A stretch of DNA of 64,000 nt from Finegoldia magna_J (GCF_002243175.1 NZ_NDYF01000013.1:1-64000); one strand, 5' to 3'. Positions 17,994 to 26,326 are shown, counted from the first letter of the stretch. Numbers and translations are program-made. Notes: generated by a model not told the origin, from the letters alone.

Positions 17994-18669
17994 TACTGTG
18001 TCTTCTTTCGTAATCTCGTTGCGCTTGTGATTTTCTCACATAATCTGGACTAAGAGTGTAATAGCTATCAAATGTCTCAGTTTTATTTGCCAAGTCACAA
18101 ATCGACCTTGTAATACAATTATTCAACGAAGAATTTGCAAGGTGGAAGTTCTTCTTAGATTTGATTTCATCTAAGAAAGAATACACTCCATCTCCCACGA
18201 AAATATATTCCTTATCATCGTCAAGTTGTTTAACCAAATCTTCAAAATAAATCAAATCATCATCCATCAAACGTTCTAATTTTGAATCGTTAGCGAACAT
18301 CGAGTAGTAAACTCTCCCACCTCTTGCATCCAAAATAGGAATAATAATTTTGTCAGTGCTAATCATATTAGCCAAAGCTTCCAAGGTAGATATGCCGACG
18401 ATTTTTTTATCGAAAACTTGTGCAAAAGTCTTTGCAGTGGTCATTCCAATTCTAAGACCAGTAAAAGATCCAGGTCCCTTGCACACCGCAAACACGTCCA
18501 CATCTTCAATATCTGTATCTAATTTTTCAAGCATTTGCTCAATCATCAAAACCAAAGTTTCGCTGTGAGTTTTCTTTTGATTTATATTATAATCTCCAAC
18601 GATTAGTCCATCTTCCATCAAAGAACAAGAGCTAATCATAGTTGAAGTATCAATCGCTAAAATTTTCAT
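17983..18669 (-). CDS. tsaB: tRNA threonylcarbamoyladenosine synthesis protein TsaB
   Basis: This 228-aa ASKHA-fold protein is the non-catalytic partner that pairs with TsaD. It has LAIDTSTMISSCSL at the N-terminus, KKTHSETL near residue 33, and the signature CKGPGSFTGLRIGMTTAKTFAQ near 65-86. The length is normal. It overlaps tsaE upstream by 20 bases and rimI-tsaD downstream by 11 bases, a tightly coupled set. Confidence 0.94.
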   Translation of the reverse strand: MKILAIDTSTMISSCSLMEDGLIVGDYNINQKKTHSETLVLMIEQMLEKLDTDIEDVDVFAVCKGPGSFTGLRIGMTTAKTFAQVFDKKIVGISTLEALANMISTDKIIIPILDARGGRVYYSMFANDSKLERLMDDDLIYFEDLVKQLDDDKEYIFVGDGVYSFLDEIKSKKNFHLANSSLNNCITRSICDLANKTETFDSYYTLSPDYVRKSQAQRDYERRHSNDN

Positions 18670-19114
18670 TTAATTCCTCTATAATTTCTTTTTCTCTTTT
18701 GTTGTTCCCGTCAATTCTAATTTTTCTAGAAACATCACCAGTTTTTTCAATGTAAATTTCAATTAAATTTCTAGGCATATAAGACTGTGCTTTACTTGCC
18801 CATTCAATGATAGTAATTCCTTCTGGATACAACAACTCATCTATATCTAAGGATTCTATCTCCATCTCATCTTCTAATCTATACAAATCAATATGATTTA
18901 AATCAACATCACCGTAGTATGTATTTACCAATGAAAAAGTTGGACTGGTTACATTTTCTTCAATCCCAAAACTTTTAGCAATAGATTTAGTAAGAGTAGT
19001 TTTTCCAGCTCCCAAATCACCAATCAAAGATATAACATCTTGTTTTTTTAAAACTTTTGCAAAAAGTTGTCCGAATTTTTCAGTATCTTTTAAATCATTT
19101 AAAATATATTCCAT
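18650..19114 (-). CDS. tsaE: tRNA threonylcarbamoyladenosine synthesis ATPase TsaE
   Basis: This 154-aa P-loop ATPase is required for the TsaBD cycle. It has the Walker A GDLGAGKTTLTKSIA near residue 32, TSPTFSLVNTY near 60, HIDLYRLED near 75, and ITIIEWA near 100. I start it at the ATG at 19114, behind GGTGAT. A longer reading from 19156 adds 14 hydrophobic residues that overlap the promoter and are not typical. A TATAAT -10 box at 19131-19136 precedes it. The -35 match (TTTTTG, 17 bp) is weak. Confidence 0.93.
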   Translation of the reverse strand: MEYILNDLKDTEKFGQLFAKVLKKQDVISLIGDLGAGKTTLTKSIAKSFGIEENVTSPTFSLVNTYYGDVDLNHIDLYRLEDEMEIESLDIDELLYPEGITIIEWASKAQSYMPRNLIEIYIEKTGDVSRKIRIDGNNKREKEIIEELNENFSD

Positions 19115-19157
19115 AAATATCACCAAATAAATTATATCACAACTGAACAACAACAAA

Positions 19158-19189
19158 AATGACCCATTATCTTAGATTAATGAGTCATT
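19158..19189 (-). terminator. Terminator of ribU
   Basis: A 12-bp stem with one mismatch (19158-19169 with 19178-19189) ends in TTTTTGTTGTTG on the minus strand. It lies 36 bases after the ribU stop and overlaps the -35 region of tsaE. Confidence 0.75.
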
Positions 19190-19224
19190 GTATATTTTAT
19201 GAATTTTTACATGTATGTTATTGA

Positions 19225-19815
19225 TTATTTTTTCAAAAATCTTGAAATTGGCTTGTAAAGTGCGATTGTAACTGCAGATACGATGATACCTTTTACAATG
19301 TTAAATGGCACGATACTGAAAAGCACGAACATCAACGGAGTTCCTGCCAATGAATTTACTTTTGCAAACTCTTTTGTAAAATCAACCAAATTAATTCCGT
19401 ACAATGGAAAAATTACAAAATAGTTAGAAATACAAGCAACTACTGTGTACGCCAATACACCAAAAACTAATCCAGTGATTGCTGATTTTTTGCTTTTTCC
19501 TTTGTTGTAGATTGAACTTGCTACAACAACGAATACTGATGATAATATAAAGTTAGATAATTCCCCAACTCCACCAGTAGTTGTTCCGTTAATTATAAAG
19601 TTCAACAAAATCTTAACTGCAGAAGTTAACACACCTGCTACAGGTCCTAGTGCAAATCCTGAAATTAATACTCCCAAATCTCCTATGTCCACTGTCATAA
19701 ATGGTGGTGCAAATGGTAGAGGGAATTTAAAAATCATAAGCAATGCACTTATTGCCCCTAAAATACTGATTTTCACCATAGTTTGAGTACTAGAATTTTT
19801 TCTTGTGGTTTCCAT
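19225..19815 (-). CDS. ribU: Riboflavin ECF transporter substrate-binding subunit RibU
   Basis: This 196-aa membrane protein is the S component of an energy-coupling-factor transporter, with about six hydrophobic segments. Family features are the N-terminal TQTMVKISILGAISALLM helix, FPLPFAPPFMTVDIGDLGVL and the ALGPVAGVLTSAVKILLN segment. An FMN riboswitch directly upstream fixes the substrate as riboflavin or a close flavin. The energizing ECF ATPases and T component are not in this window. A GTAGGTAGG-like site precedes the ATG. Confidence 0.93.
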   Translation of the reverse strand: METTRKNSSTQTMVKISILGAISALLMIFKFPLPFAPPFMTVDIGDLGVLISGFALGPVAGVLTSAVKILLNFIINGTTTGGVGELSNFILSSVFVVVASSIYNKGKSKKSAITGLVFGVLAYTVVACISNYFVIFPLYGINLVDFTKEFAKVNSLAGTPLMFVLFSIVPFNIVKGIIVSAVTIALYKPISRFLKK

Positions 19816-19844
19816 AACCTACCTCCTAAGATTTTCAAGGGCAA

Positions 19845-19870
19845 ATAAAAAAGCCCTTATATTTAGGGCT
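19845..19870 (-). terminator. Riboswitch expression-platform terminator
   Basis: A 6-bp AGCCCT/AGGGCT stem (19852-19857 with 19865-19870) followed by TTTTTT on the minus strand lies between the FMN aptamer and ribU. FMN binding would favour this hairpin and stop transcription before ribU. Confidence 0.85.
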
Positions 19871-19888
19871 AAATGTTAATTATTACAT

Positions 19889-20000
19889 TTACTTCTTTCG
19901 TCCAGACTTTACTGTCGGTATTGGAATTACACCAATTCATGCATAATGCTCGCGGACTATAACCGCCGGTGAGGAAATCAACCTCGCCCTGAAGTAACTT
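19889..20000 (-). promoter_or_regulatory. FMN riboswitch (RFN element)
   Basis: The minus strand carries the RFN consensus: CAGGGCGAGGTTGATTTCC, TCACCGGCGGTTATAGTCCG, CGCGAGC, GAATTGGTGTAATTCCAATA, CCGACAGTAAAGTCTGGACG. The P1 stem pairs TTACTTC at the 5' end with GAAGTAA at the 3' end. Known function is FMN sensing; here it controls riboflavin uptake via ribU. Confidence 0.97.
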
Positions 20001-20001
20001 C

Positions 20002-20030
20002 ATTATACCACTAAGTATATTTTTTGTAAA
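20002..20030 (-). promoter_or_regulatory. Promoter of the riboswitch-ribU unit
   Basis: TTTACA (20025-20030) and TATAAT (20002-20007) on the minus strand are 17 bp apart. The predicted transcription start falls a few bases inside the P1 stem of the FMN aptamer, so the leader has almost no extra sequence. Confidence 0.8.
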
Positions 20031-20083
20031 CTTTTGCTATTAAGTATTTTTATTTTTGGGTATACTATTATTGAGGTGATTTT

Positions 20084-21346
20084 ATGAACATAACAAAAGA
20101 ATTAATGAGTTTTATCGATAACAGTCCATCTGTTTTTCACGTTATCGATAATTTTAAAAAAACACTAACAGAAAACGGGTTTACTGAATTAAAATTTAAA
20201 GATAATTGGAAAATCGAAAATGGCAAAGGATATTTTGTAACAAATAACGATTCATCAATTATCGCTTTTAAAGGAAGTTCTGATTTCGATAATATCAGAT
20301 TGATTGGGTCTCATTCAGACAGCCCAACTTTTAGAATAAAACCAAATTCTATCGTAAACAAAGACGGATTTTTGACTTTAAACACTGAAGTTTACGGTGG
20401 ACCAATACTAAGCACATGGTTCGACCGTCCATTGTCTGTAGCTGGTAGAGTTGTTTTGAAATCAGATAATCCATTCAAACCAGAAATCAAACACATTAAC
20501 GTAGATAAGAATTTGTTGATAATTCCTAACGTTGCAATCCACATGAATAGAGATGTAAATAACGGATACAAATTCAATGCACAAAAGGACACTTTGCCAC
20601 TTTTAGCATTATCAGAAAAAGATTCAAAGATTTCTTTCAAAGAAATTTTAGCGAGAAATACCGGAATAAATTCAGAAGATATTTTAGATTTTGATTTGTT
20701 CTTATACGACAGACAAAAAGGAGAATTTGTCGGAGAAAATGACGAATTTTATTCAGTTGGAAGAATTGATAACTTGGGAATGGCTTTTAATTCTATCAAA
20801 TCCTTAATAGATTCCGACGTTACAAACACATTAGCCTTAGCTATGGTTTTTGATAACGAAGAAATCGGATCTTCTACAAAACAAGGAGCAGGAAGTACAC
20901 TTCTAAGCGATTGCTTCAAAAAAATAGTCGAAGATAACAGCAAAAACTTCTACGAAGTATTGCACAATTCTTATCTAATAAGCGCTGACCAAGCACACAG
21001 CTTGCATCCAAATTACACAGAAATGGCAGATCCTACTAACAGACCACTAATCAACAATGGCCCTGTTATAAAATATGCGGCAAATGGAGCATATACTTCT
21101 GACGCAGTTAGCTCATCAATATTTAAAAAATTATGCTTAGATAAAAATATACCTTGTCAAGAATTCACAAATAGATCAGACAAGAGAGGTGGATCTACAA
21201 TTGGACCAATCACTGTATCTAACTTGGACATTCAATCTATAGACATTGGAAATGCAATTTTGTCAATGCACTCAGTAAGAGAATTAGGCGGATGCAAAGA
21301 TAACGAATATATCTACGAATTATTTAAATATTACTACGAATATTAA
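20084..21346 (+). CDS. apeB: M18-family aminopeptidase
   Basis: This 420-aa zinc aminopeptidase of family M18 removes acidic or other N-terminal residues from peptides in the cytosol. Metal-binding and catalytic motifs are all present: GSHSDSPTFR near residue 75, VGRIDNL near 225, DNEEIGSSTKQGAGS near 260, SADQAHSLHPNY near 300, and MHSVRELGG near 400. It has no signal peptide. A TATACT -10 box (20061-20066) and a GAGGTGAT site precede the ATG. It may use the peptides imported by the opp transporter further right, an inference. Confidence 0.93.
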   Translation: MNITKELMSFIDNSPSVFHVIDNFKKTLTENGFTELKFKDNWKIENGKGYFVTNNDSSIIAFKGSSDFDNIRLIGSHSDSPTFRIKPNSIVNKDGFLTLNTEVYGGPILSTWFDRPLSVAGRVVLKSDNPFKPEIKHINVDKNLLIIPNVAIHMNRDVNNGYKFNAQKDTLPLLALSEKDSKISFKEILARNTGINSEDILDFDLFLYDRQKGEFVGENDEFYSVGRIDNLGMAFNSIKSLIDSDVTNTLALAMVFDNEEIGSSTKQGAGSTLLSDCFKKIVEDNSKNFYEVLHNSYLISADQAHSLHPNYTEMADPTNRPLINNGPVIKYAANGAYTSDAVSSSIFKKLCLDKNIPCQEFTNRSDKRGGSTIGPITVSNLDIQSIDIGNAILSMHSVRELGGCKDNEYIYELFKYYYEY

Positions 21347-21387
21347 AGTAATGTAAATAAAAAGTAAAAAATTTTAAAATCTTAATA

Positions 21388-21441
21388 AAACGGAGGTAAA
21401 ATGAGATATTTGAAATTATTTTGTTTTATCTCCGTTTATTT
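21388..21441 (+). terminator. Terminator after the M18 aminopeptidase gene
   Basis: A 14-bp stem with one G-U pair (21388-21401 with 21424-21437) and a 22-base loop is followed by ATTTTG. It ends the aminopeptidase unit before the tRNA promoter. Confidence 0.6.
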
Positions 21442-21455
21442 TGTTATAAACAGAT

Positions 21456-21484
21456 TTGTATTAAACCGAAATCTATCGTATACT
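21456..21484 (+). promoter_or_regulatory. Promoter of tRNA-Pro
   Basis: TTGTAT (21456-21461) and TATACT (21479-21484) are 17 bp apart on the plus strand, about 37 bp upstream of the tRNA. Confidence 0.65.
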
Positions 21485-21520
21485 AATAAAGTACTTGAGA
21501 TAAGCAAGTAATAAAAACGT

Positions 21521-21597
21521 CGGGGTGTAGCGCAGTCCGGTAGCGCACGTGGTTTGGGACCATGGGGCCGGGGGTTCAAATCCTCTCACCCCGACCA
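21521..21597 (+). tRNA. tRNA-Pro (anticodon UGG)
   Basis: A 77-nt cloverleaf with encoded CCA. The acceptor stem pairs CGGGGTG (21521-21527) with CACCCCG (21587-21593). The D arm is GCGCAGTCCGGTAGCGC. The anticodon stem CGTGG/CCATG holds loop TTTGGGA with anticodon TGG. The T arm carries the GGTTCAAATCC consensus. UGG reads all or most proline codons. It stands alone with its own promoter and terminator. Confidence 0.97.
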
Positions 21598-21598
21598 T

Positions 21599-21627
21599 AA
21601 TCACAAATTATATTTGTGATTTTTTTG
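21599..21627 (+). terminator. Terminator of tRNA-Pro
   Basis: A 9-bp stem AATCACAAA/TTTGTGATT (21599-21607 with 21613-21621) followed by seven T residues starts two bases after the CCA end. Confidence 0.9.
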
Positions 21628-21651
21628 TTTCCTTTTGTTATTGATATTATG

Positions 21652-21688
21652 AAAAAATACATCTGTTTTATACAGATGTATTTTTTTT
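21652..21688. terminator. Second, bidirectional hairpin after tRNA-Pro
   Basis: A perfect 10-bp core stem (ATACATCTGT with ACAGATGTAT) is flanked by A-run on the left and T-run on the right, so it can terminate transcription in both directions. It backs up the tRNA terminator and that of mtnN. Confidence 0.75.
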
Positions 21689-21703
21689 GCTCATTTTTAA
21701 GCA

Positions 21704-21741
21704 AAATAAAAAACGTAGGACAAATTTACATTCATCCTACG
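21704..21741 (-). terminator. Terminator of glmM-mtnN
   Basis: A 7-bp stem (CGTAGGA at 21714-21720 with TCCTACG at 21735-21741) is followed on the minus strand by TTTTTTATTTTG. It lies just beyond the mtnN stop codon. Confidence 0.8.
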
Positions 21742-21747
21742 AATTCA

Positions 21748-22425
21748 TTACATATTTTTAATCAACACAACTACACTGTGTGCAGCCTTTTTTGTTTTTT
21801 CTTCCAAATTATTATAAAATTCATCATCTGCATCATCGTCTGCAAAATCAGACAAGCTTCTTATAACCAAGAACTTCACATTATTTAGATAGCAGGTATG
21901 AGCAATGGAGCATCCCTCCATTTCCGTTCCCAACGCGTGATATTTTTCGAATAATTCTTCTTGTTTTTCAGTAGTTGATATAAACTGATCTCCTGTTACA
22001 ATAAGACCTATTCTGTGTTTTAGGTTTTCTTGAGTCATTATTTCGTCTAATTTTTTCAAAGTTTCACTATCAGCTTCAAAAGTATCAGTGTATGGGATAT
22101 TGTCGCTGAAAATATCCACATTTATATCGTGATATTTTAGTTTATCTGCAAGTATCACCTCATCAAAAGTAAGTGATTTGTCCAATCCACCGCACACACC
22201 ACAATTTATAACCAAATCAGGATTGTACATATCGATAATTCTTTGTGTTAGAGCTGCTGAGTTCACTTTTCCAATTCCACAAACACAATTTATAATTTTC
22301 TTGTCTTCAAATTCTGAAACAAATATTTCATAGTGATTGAACTTATCTGTTTTGACTGGCTTAAATTGTTCTCTGAAATACTCTTGTTCACTTTCTAATG
22401 CTGAAATAATCGCTATTGTTCTCAT
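21748..22425 (-). CDS. mtnN: 5'-methylthioadenosine/S-adenosylhomocysteine nucleosidase
   Basis: This 225-aa enzyme cleaves methylthioadenosine and S-adenosylhomocysteine in SAM by-product recycling. MTAN features are IISALESEQEYF at the N-terminus, GIGKVNSAALTQ near residue 55, GVCGGL near 78, TGDQFIS near 150, EMEG near 173, and RSLSDFADDDA with the catalytic aspartate near 200. It overlaps glmM by four bases (ATGA), so it is translated from the glmM message. Confidence 0.94.
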   Translation of the reverse strand: MRTIAIISALESEQEYFREQFKPVKTDKFNHYEIFVSEFEDKKIINCVCGIGKVNSAALTQRIIDMYNPDLVINCGVCGGLDKSLTFDEVILADKLKYHDINVDIFSDNIPYTDTFEADSETLKKLDEIMTQENLKHRIGLIVTGDQFISTTEKQEELFEKYHALGTEMEGCSIAHTCYLNNVKFLVIRSLSDFADDDADDEFYNNLEEKTKKAAHSVVVLIKNM

Positions 22426-23771
22426 ATCAACTCACATCTTTCTTCTATTAAATCTTTTAATTCAATAGCTTTTTTCTCTAAATATTCTTGGTTTTCTCCC
22501 TCAATCATAACTCTAATCAAAGGCTCAGTTCCCGAAGGTCTAATCAAAACTCTGCCTTCATCTTTGAATTCATGTTCAAGCTCAGCTATTTTTTGATTAA
22601 TGACTTCATCATCTTTGTACACTTTTTTGTATTCGTTATTGACTTTTGCATTCACCAAAACTTGTGGGAAACTTGTCATCAAGTTATTCATTTCTGATAG
22701 TTTTTGTTTTGATTTCACAGCTATTTCTGCTAATTTAATCGCCGACAATATTCCATCACCAGTAGTATTATCTTCTATAAAAATAATGTGTCCTGATTGT
22801 TCTCCACCTATAATGTAGCCATTTTTTCTCATTTCTTCAAGAACGTATCTGTCACCAACTTGTGTTTTGATAACATCTACTCCAATTTCTTTCAAGCTTT
22901 TGATAAGACCGATATTAGTCATAACAGTTCCCACAACCGCATTGTTTTTAAGTTTGTTGTTTTCTTTTAAGAAATGTCCAACTGCACAAATAGCATGGTC
23001 TCCGTCCATTATTTCACCAGTTTCATCACAAGCAATCAATCTATCACCGTCGCCATCAAATGAAAATCCCATGTCAGATTCAGAAATTTTTACCAAATTA
23101 CTTATAACCTCAGGATTTGTTGAGCCACATTTGAAGTTGATGTTTTTCCCATCGTATTCAGTATTTGTAACAGTTACATCGGCGTTTAATCTATTGAAAA
23201 TAATTGGTGCGATTTCAGAAGTCGCTCCAAAACCACAATCCAAGCTCACCTTCACACCAGTCAAATCCAAATCAACCCTGCTCAAAAGATAATTGATATA
23301 TGTATCCTTTGCACATTCTTCTTCATAAACTCTGCCTACTTTTTCTCCTGTAATTTTAACGTTGATTTCATCTTGATGATCAATCAAATATTCGATTTCT
23401 TCTTCAAGACTATCTTTTAATTTGAAACCTTCATTCGAAAAATATTTTATTCCATTAAATTCGTAAGGATTATGGCTTGCAGAAATTACAATTCCACAAC
23501 AAGCATTATAAAATCTAGTCAAATACGCTACAGCAGGTGTAGGAATCACACCTAATCTGTACACATCAAAACCCATGCTAGTAATTCCACTAATCAAAGC
23601 CGCTTCCAACATATCCCCAGAAATTCTAGTATCTTTTCCTATAACAATTAATTTATTATCTACATCTTTTAATTTATAACAAGCTGCTCTCGCAAGTTTA
23701 TAAGCTAATTCAACAGTTAAATCTTCTCCCGCAACGCCTCTTATGCCGTCAGTTCCGAAATATTTTCCCAT
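22422..23771 (-). CDS. glmM: Phosphoglucosamine mutase GlmM
   Basis: This 449-aa enzyme converts glucosamine-6-phosphate to glucosamine-1-phosphate for UDP-GlcNAc. It starts MGKYFGTDGIRGVAG behind GAGGGGGAT; an ATG 15 bases earlier lies ahead of this site and is rejected. The phosphoserine loop is ISASHNPYEFNG near residue 101, the metal loop is DGDGDR near 240, and the sugar-phosphate site is RPSGTEPLIRVM near 410. It usually sits directly after cdaA-cdaR. Here a small membrane gene and a terminator lie between, and its downstream partner is mtnN. Confidence 0.96.
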   Translation of the reverse strand: MGKYFGTDGIRGVAGEDLTVELAYKLARAACYKLKDVDNKLIVIGKDTRISGDMLEAALISGITSMGFDVYRLGVIPTPAVAYLTRFYNACCGIVISASHNPYEFNGIKYFSNEGFKLKDSLEEEIEYLIDHQDEINVKITGEKVGRVYEEECAKDTYINYLLSRVDLDLTGVKVSLDCGFGATSEIAPIIFNRLNADVTVTNTEYDGKNINFKCGSTNPEVISNLVKISESDMGFSFDGDGDRLIACDETGEIMDGDHAICAVGHFLKENNKLKNNAVVGTVMTNIGLIKSLKEIGVDVIKTQVGDRYVLEEMRKNGYIIGGEQSGHIIFIEDNTTGDGILSAIKLAEIAVKSKQKLSEMNNLMTSFPQVLVNAKVNNEYKKVYKDDEVINQKIAELEHEFKDEGRVLIRPSGTEPLIRVMIEGENQEYLEKKAIELKDLIEERCELI

Positions 23772-23851
23772 CAATATCCCCCTCATATTTTTATAATCTA
23801 ATTATAACACATAATGTAAAAATCAATTAAAATGTACATTTTTTGCAAACA

Positions 23852-23875
23852 AAAAGCGAGTGTAAACTCGCTTTT
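23852..23875 (-). terminator. Terminator of the cdaA-cdaR unit
   Basis: A 9-bp stem (AAAAGCGAG with CTCGCTTTT) followed by TTTTTGTTTG on the minus strand overlaps the last bases of the small membrane gene. It separates the cdaA-cdaR unit from glmM. Confidence 0.85.
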
Positions 23876-24125
23876 ATATAAACATAAAACTTGTAATCGG
23901 TAACAAGAACAATGTATTTATTATTAAAGTTTTAAAATTTTCAGTTTTATACGAAAAGTACACACCAATAAATGATGTGATTGGCAATGAGAAAAATACA
24001 ACTTGGCTCAGTAATTTTGGCAAATCCGGCGATGTTTCAGCTACTCTTTGCATATAAAATGAAATTACTGTTAGAATTATACCTAGTATAATTGTTATTA
24101 TTGGGATTTTGTTTTTAGTTTTCAT
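23874..24125 (-). CDS. Small membrane protein in the cdaA-cdaR unit
   Basis: This 83-aa protein has no match I recognise. It starts MKTKNKIPIITIILGIILT and has three hydrophobic segments (about residues 7-26, 40-58 and 66-83) joined by short polar loops. I place the start at 24125, one base after the cdaR stop. A longer reading would run back into cdaR and lacks a ribosome site. Its position as third gene after cdaA and cdaR suggests a membrane role near the c-di-AMP cyclase, which is inference from context only. Confidence 0.6.
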   Translation of the reverse strand: MKTKNKIPIITIILGIILTVISFYMQRVAETSPDLPKLLSQVVFFSLPITSFIGVYFSYKTENFKTLIINTLFLLPITSFMFI

Positions 24126-24126
24126 A

Positions 24127-25104
24127 TTATTTTTCCAGAACAACTGTTGCTGTGATTCTTCCGTTTGAGCCTTCTGCAAGGACTATTGATTGCGGTAAAT
24201 CCAATGTTACATCTACAGTGTTTTCTCCCTCTTTAAAATCTTTTAAATCTATTGCTTTGGTTGTTATATTTGAATGTGATTTTATAATATCATCTTGACC
24301 TTTTATCTTGATTGTTGGTCTACTAAATGTAACTTTCTTAACTTTCAATCCGTCTGGAATATTAGTCACAACTGGTTTGATTTCGACATCTTTTTTTAGC
24401 AATACATCGATTATTACTTTGCAGCTTTCAGATGATTTTGTCAAGAATGATCTTGCCGTGTCGTCTTTTAAGCTTAGATTAATCGGTAAATCTAAGTTGA
24501 TATCTTTGTCAATATTTGACTGATCAATTTTGACTGATGCGTAATCAATTGAATTAAGATATGTTTTCGCTCCAGATACTTTTATATCTTTTGGATCTAG
24601 TTTTATGGAGTCAATTTCCACATTTTCTGGTAAATCCCCAACCTTCATTATTCTTATAGGAAATTTAACCGTATCGACTGTTTCTGTTTTTACTAAAATA
24701 GTTTCGTCTGATTGATCAGTTACGTTGACTCCTTGAGGAAGACTTACTTGCACAGGTAATGTTTCAGAATCCACTTTTATGGATTTTACATCGACAAAAG
24801 CTTTTATTTCTGAATTTTTCATTTTGGTTATTGTGTTTCTTCTTCCTTCCACACGCATAGATATTGTCGGAGTTTTCGGTGATATTATCACTCTTCCATT
24901 TTCCCTTAACTTATCTATGTCACGATATTCAACATTTACTACTGGAATATCTTTTGTTACTACAGGGTTTTTATTTTCCATTACAAAGGACCACAAAAAT
25001 ATCGCCAAAAAAAGACAGACTATTTTTATTATAAGATTGTTTGAATAAAATCCTTTGAAGTCAATATTTTTTAAGTATGAATTATTCTTTATTTTATCTT
25101 TCAT
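24127..25104 (-). CDS. cdaR: YbbR-domain protein CdaR, regulator of CdaA
   Basis: This 325-aa protein has one membrane helix near the N-terminus (about residues 25-42, LIIKIVCLFLAIFLWSFVM) and an extracytoplasmic part of repeated YbbR domains. Repeats show the pattern PVVNVEYRDIDKL, then PTISMRVEGRRNTI, repeated three to four times. In other Firmicutes, CdaR binds and modulates the cyclase CdaA. It overlaps cdaA by 11 bases. Confidence 0.9.
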   Translation of the reverse strand: MKDKIKNNSYLKNIDFKGFYSNNLIIKIVCLFLAIFLWSFVMENKNPVVTKDIPVVNVEYRDIDKLRENGRVIISPKTPTISMRVEGRRNTITKMKNSEIKAFVDVKSIKVDSETLPVQVSLPQGVNVTDQSDETILVKTETVDTVKFPIRIMKVGDLPENVEIDSIKLDPKDIKVSGAKTYLNSIDYASVKIDQSNIDKDINLDLPINLSLKDDTARSFLTKSSESCKVIIDVLLKKDVEIKPVVTNIPDGLKVKKVTFSRPTIKIKGQDDIIKSHSNITTKAIDLKDFKEGENTVDVTLDLPQSIVLAEGSNGRITATVVLEK

Positions 25105-25936
25105 CTTCTATTTCCTTTCTGTTGAAAATATAAGAATCTTGATCATTGTATAATTTTGTCAGAATCTTTGTTAGAGTTGGTTCATCAACGTATCTGTTGA
25201 TTTTACCATGTTCAGCTATTGAAATACCACCTGTTTCTTCTGAAACTATAAGTGCCAGACAATCACTTTTTTCACTCATTCCTATAGCTGCTCTGTGTCT
25301 TGTCCCCAATTCCTTGGATATGGATTGTTCTGTGGACAATGGCAAAAAACATGCCGCCGCTTTGATAGTATCATTTTTGATTACAACTGCGCCATCATGA
25401 AGTGGAGTATTAGGTATGAATATATTTATCAAAAGTTCGCTAGAAATCGCAGAATTTAAAACTGTGCCTGTTTCTACAACATCTCCAAGACCTGTACTTC
25501 TCTCGAAGATAATCAATGCACCGATTCTTTGTCTTGAAAGTGAAAATACAGCGTGTACAATTTCTTCCACGCACTTATCCACTTTTTCTCCTCTGATATC
25601 CGCAAATGATTTGGTCAAAATATTACTTCTACCTATTGTTTCCAAAATTTTTCTAAGTTCAGGCTGGAATACCACTATTATCATGATAGCCAAAGCCGTC
25701 ATCATGTTCTCCAAAACCCAGTTTACAGTGTATAATTTCAACGAATCACTAATTTTTACAAAAATAAATATGATTACTAAGCCTTTTACAAGTTGTTCGG
25801 CTCTTGTTTCTTTTATCATCATATATAATTTGTAAATACAGACCGCAACTATAGCGATATCTATGATATCCAAAAATCTTAGTGTATTGATCATATTAAA
25901 AAATTTATCCAAAAAAACCAAATTAATCATTCCCAT
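25094..25936 (-). CDS. cdaA: Diadenylate cyclase CdaA
   Basis: This 280-aa membrane enzyme makes cyclic di-AMP from two ATP. Three N-terminal membrane segments (about residues 15-100) precede the DAC/DisA_N domain. Catalytic motifs are intact: LHDGAVVI near residue 175 and GTRHRAAIGMSE near 208, together with the LSTEQSISKELG segment. It heads the cdaA-cdaR unit. A TATAAT box lies about 15 bases upstream of the ATG. C-di-AMP typically controls potassium and osmolyte transport and wall stress. Confidence 0.95.
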   Translation of the reverse strand: MGMINLVFLDKFFNMINTLRFLDIIDIAIVAVCIYKLYMMIKETRAEQLVKGLVIIFIFVKISDSLKLYTVNWVLENMMTALAIMIIVVFQPELRKILETIGRSNILTKSFADIRGEKVDKCVEEIVHAVFSLSRQRIGALIIFERSTGLGDVVETGTVLNSAISSELLINIFIPNTPLHDGAVVIKNDTIKAAACFLPLSTEQSISKELGTRHRAAIGMSEKSDCLALIVSEETGGISIAEHGKINRYVDEPTLTKILTKLYNDQDSYIFNRKEIEDER

Positions 25937-26039
25937 CTATACTTCTTTAATTATATGATACCATAAATTATCACCAATTTTTCGCAAAATTAAACGATCA
26001 TAGCACTGTTTATTCGTAAAAACATTTTCACACTCTATT

Positions 26040-26303
26040 TTAATAATCCAATCCGTTTTCAATTAATTCGCTTAATTTTTCAAGTGCTGATTGCTCATCT
26101 TCACCATCACATCTTAAAATAAGCTCACATCCTTTATGCGCTGATAATGACAAAATGCTTATAATACTTTTAGCACTGTATGTTTTATTGTCTTTTATGA
26201 ATTCAATATTAGAATTGTATTTTACTGCTTCATTCAAAAATTTGGATGCAGCTCTTGCGTGAAGTCCTATCTCGTTTGTAATACAAACCTTTCTCTCTAC
26301 CAT
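26040..26303 (-). CDS. ptsH: HPr-family phosphocarrier protein
   Basis: This 87-aa protein is a single HPr domain. The active-site histidine lies in NEIGLHARAASKF, residues 10-22. The regulatory serine site near residue 46 is in YSAKSIISILSLSAHKG, close to the KSIMGVMSL of other HPr proteins. It could serve PTS sugar uptake and HprK-dependent carbon control. Neither EI nor HprK is in the window, so a Crh-like regulatory role is less likely given the intact His15. A GGAGG site precedes the ATG. Confidence 0.9.
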   Translation of the reverse strand: MVERKVCITNEIGLHARAASKFLNEAVKYNSNIEFIKDNKTYSAKSIISILSLSAHKGCELILRCDGEDEQSALEKLSELIENGLDY

Positions 26304-26326
26304 AATTTCCTCCAGATTTTAAAAAT

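Noticed and set aside
21401..21511. 36-codon frame with a GGAGG site after the M18 gene
   Set aside because: The site and start codon lie inside a 14-bp terminator stem; spacing is short and no family is recognised. Likely coincidence.
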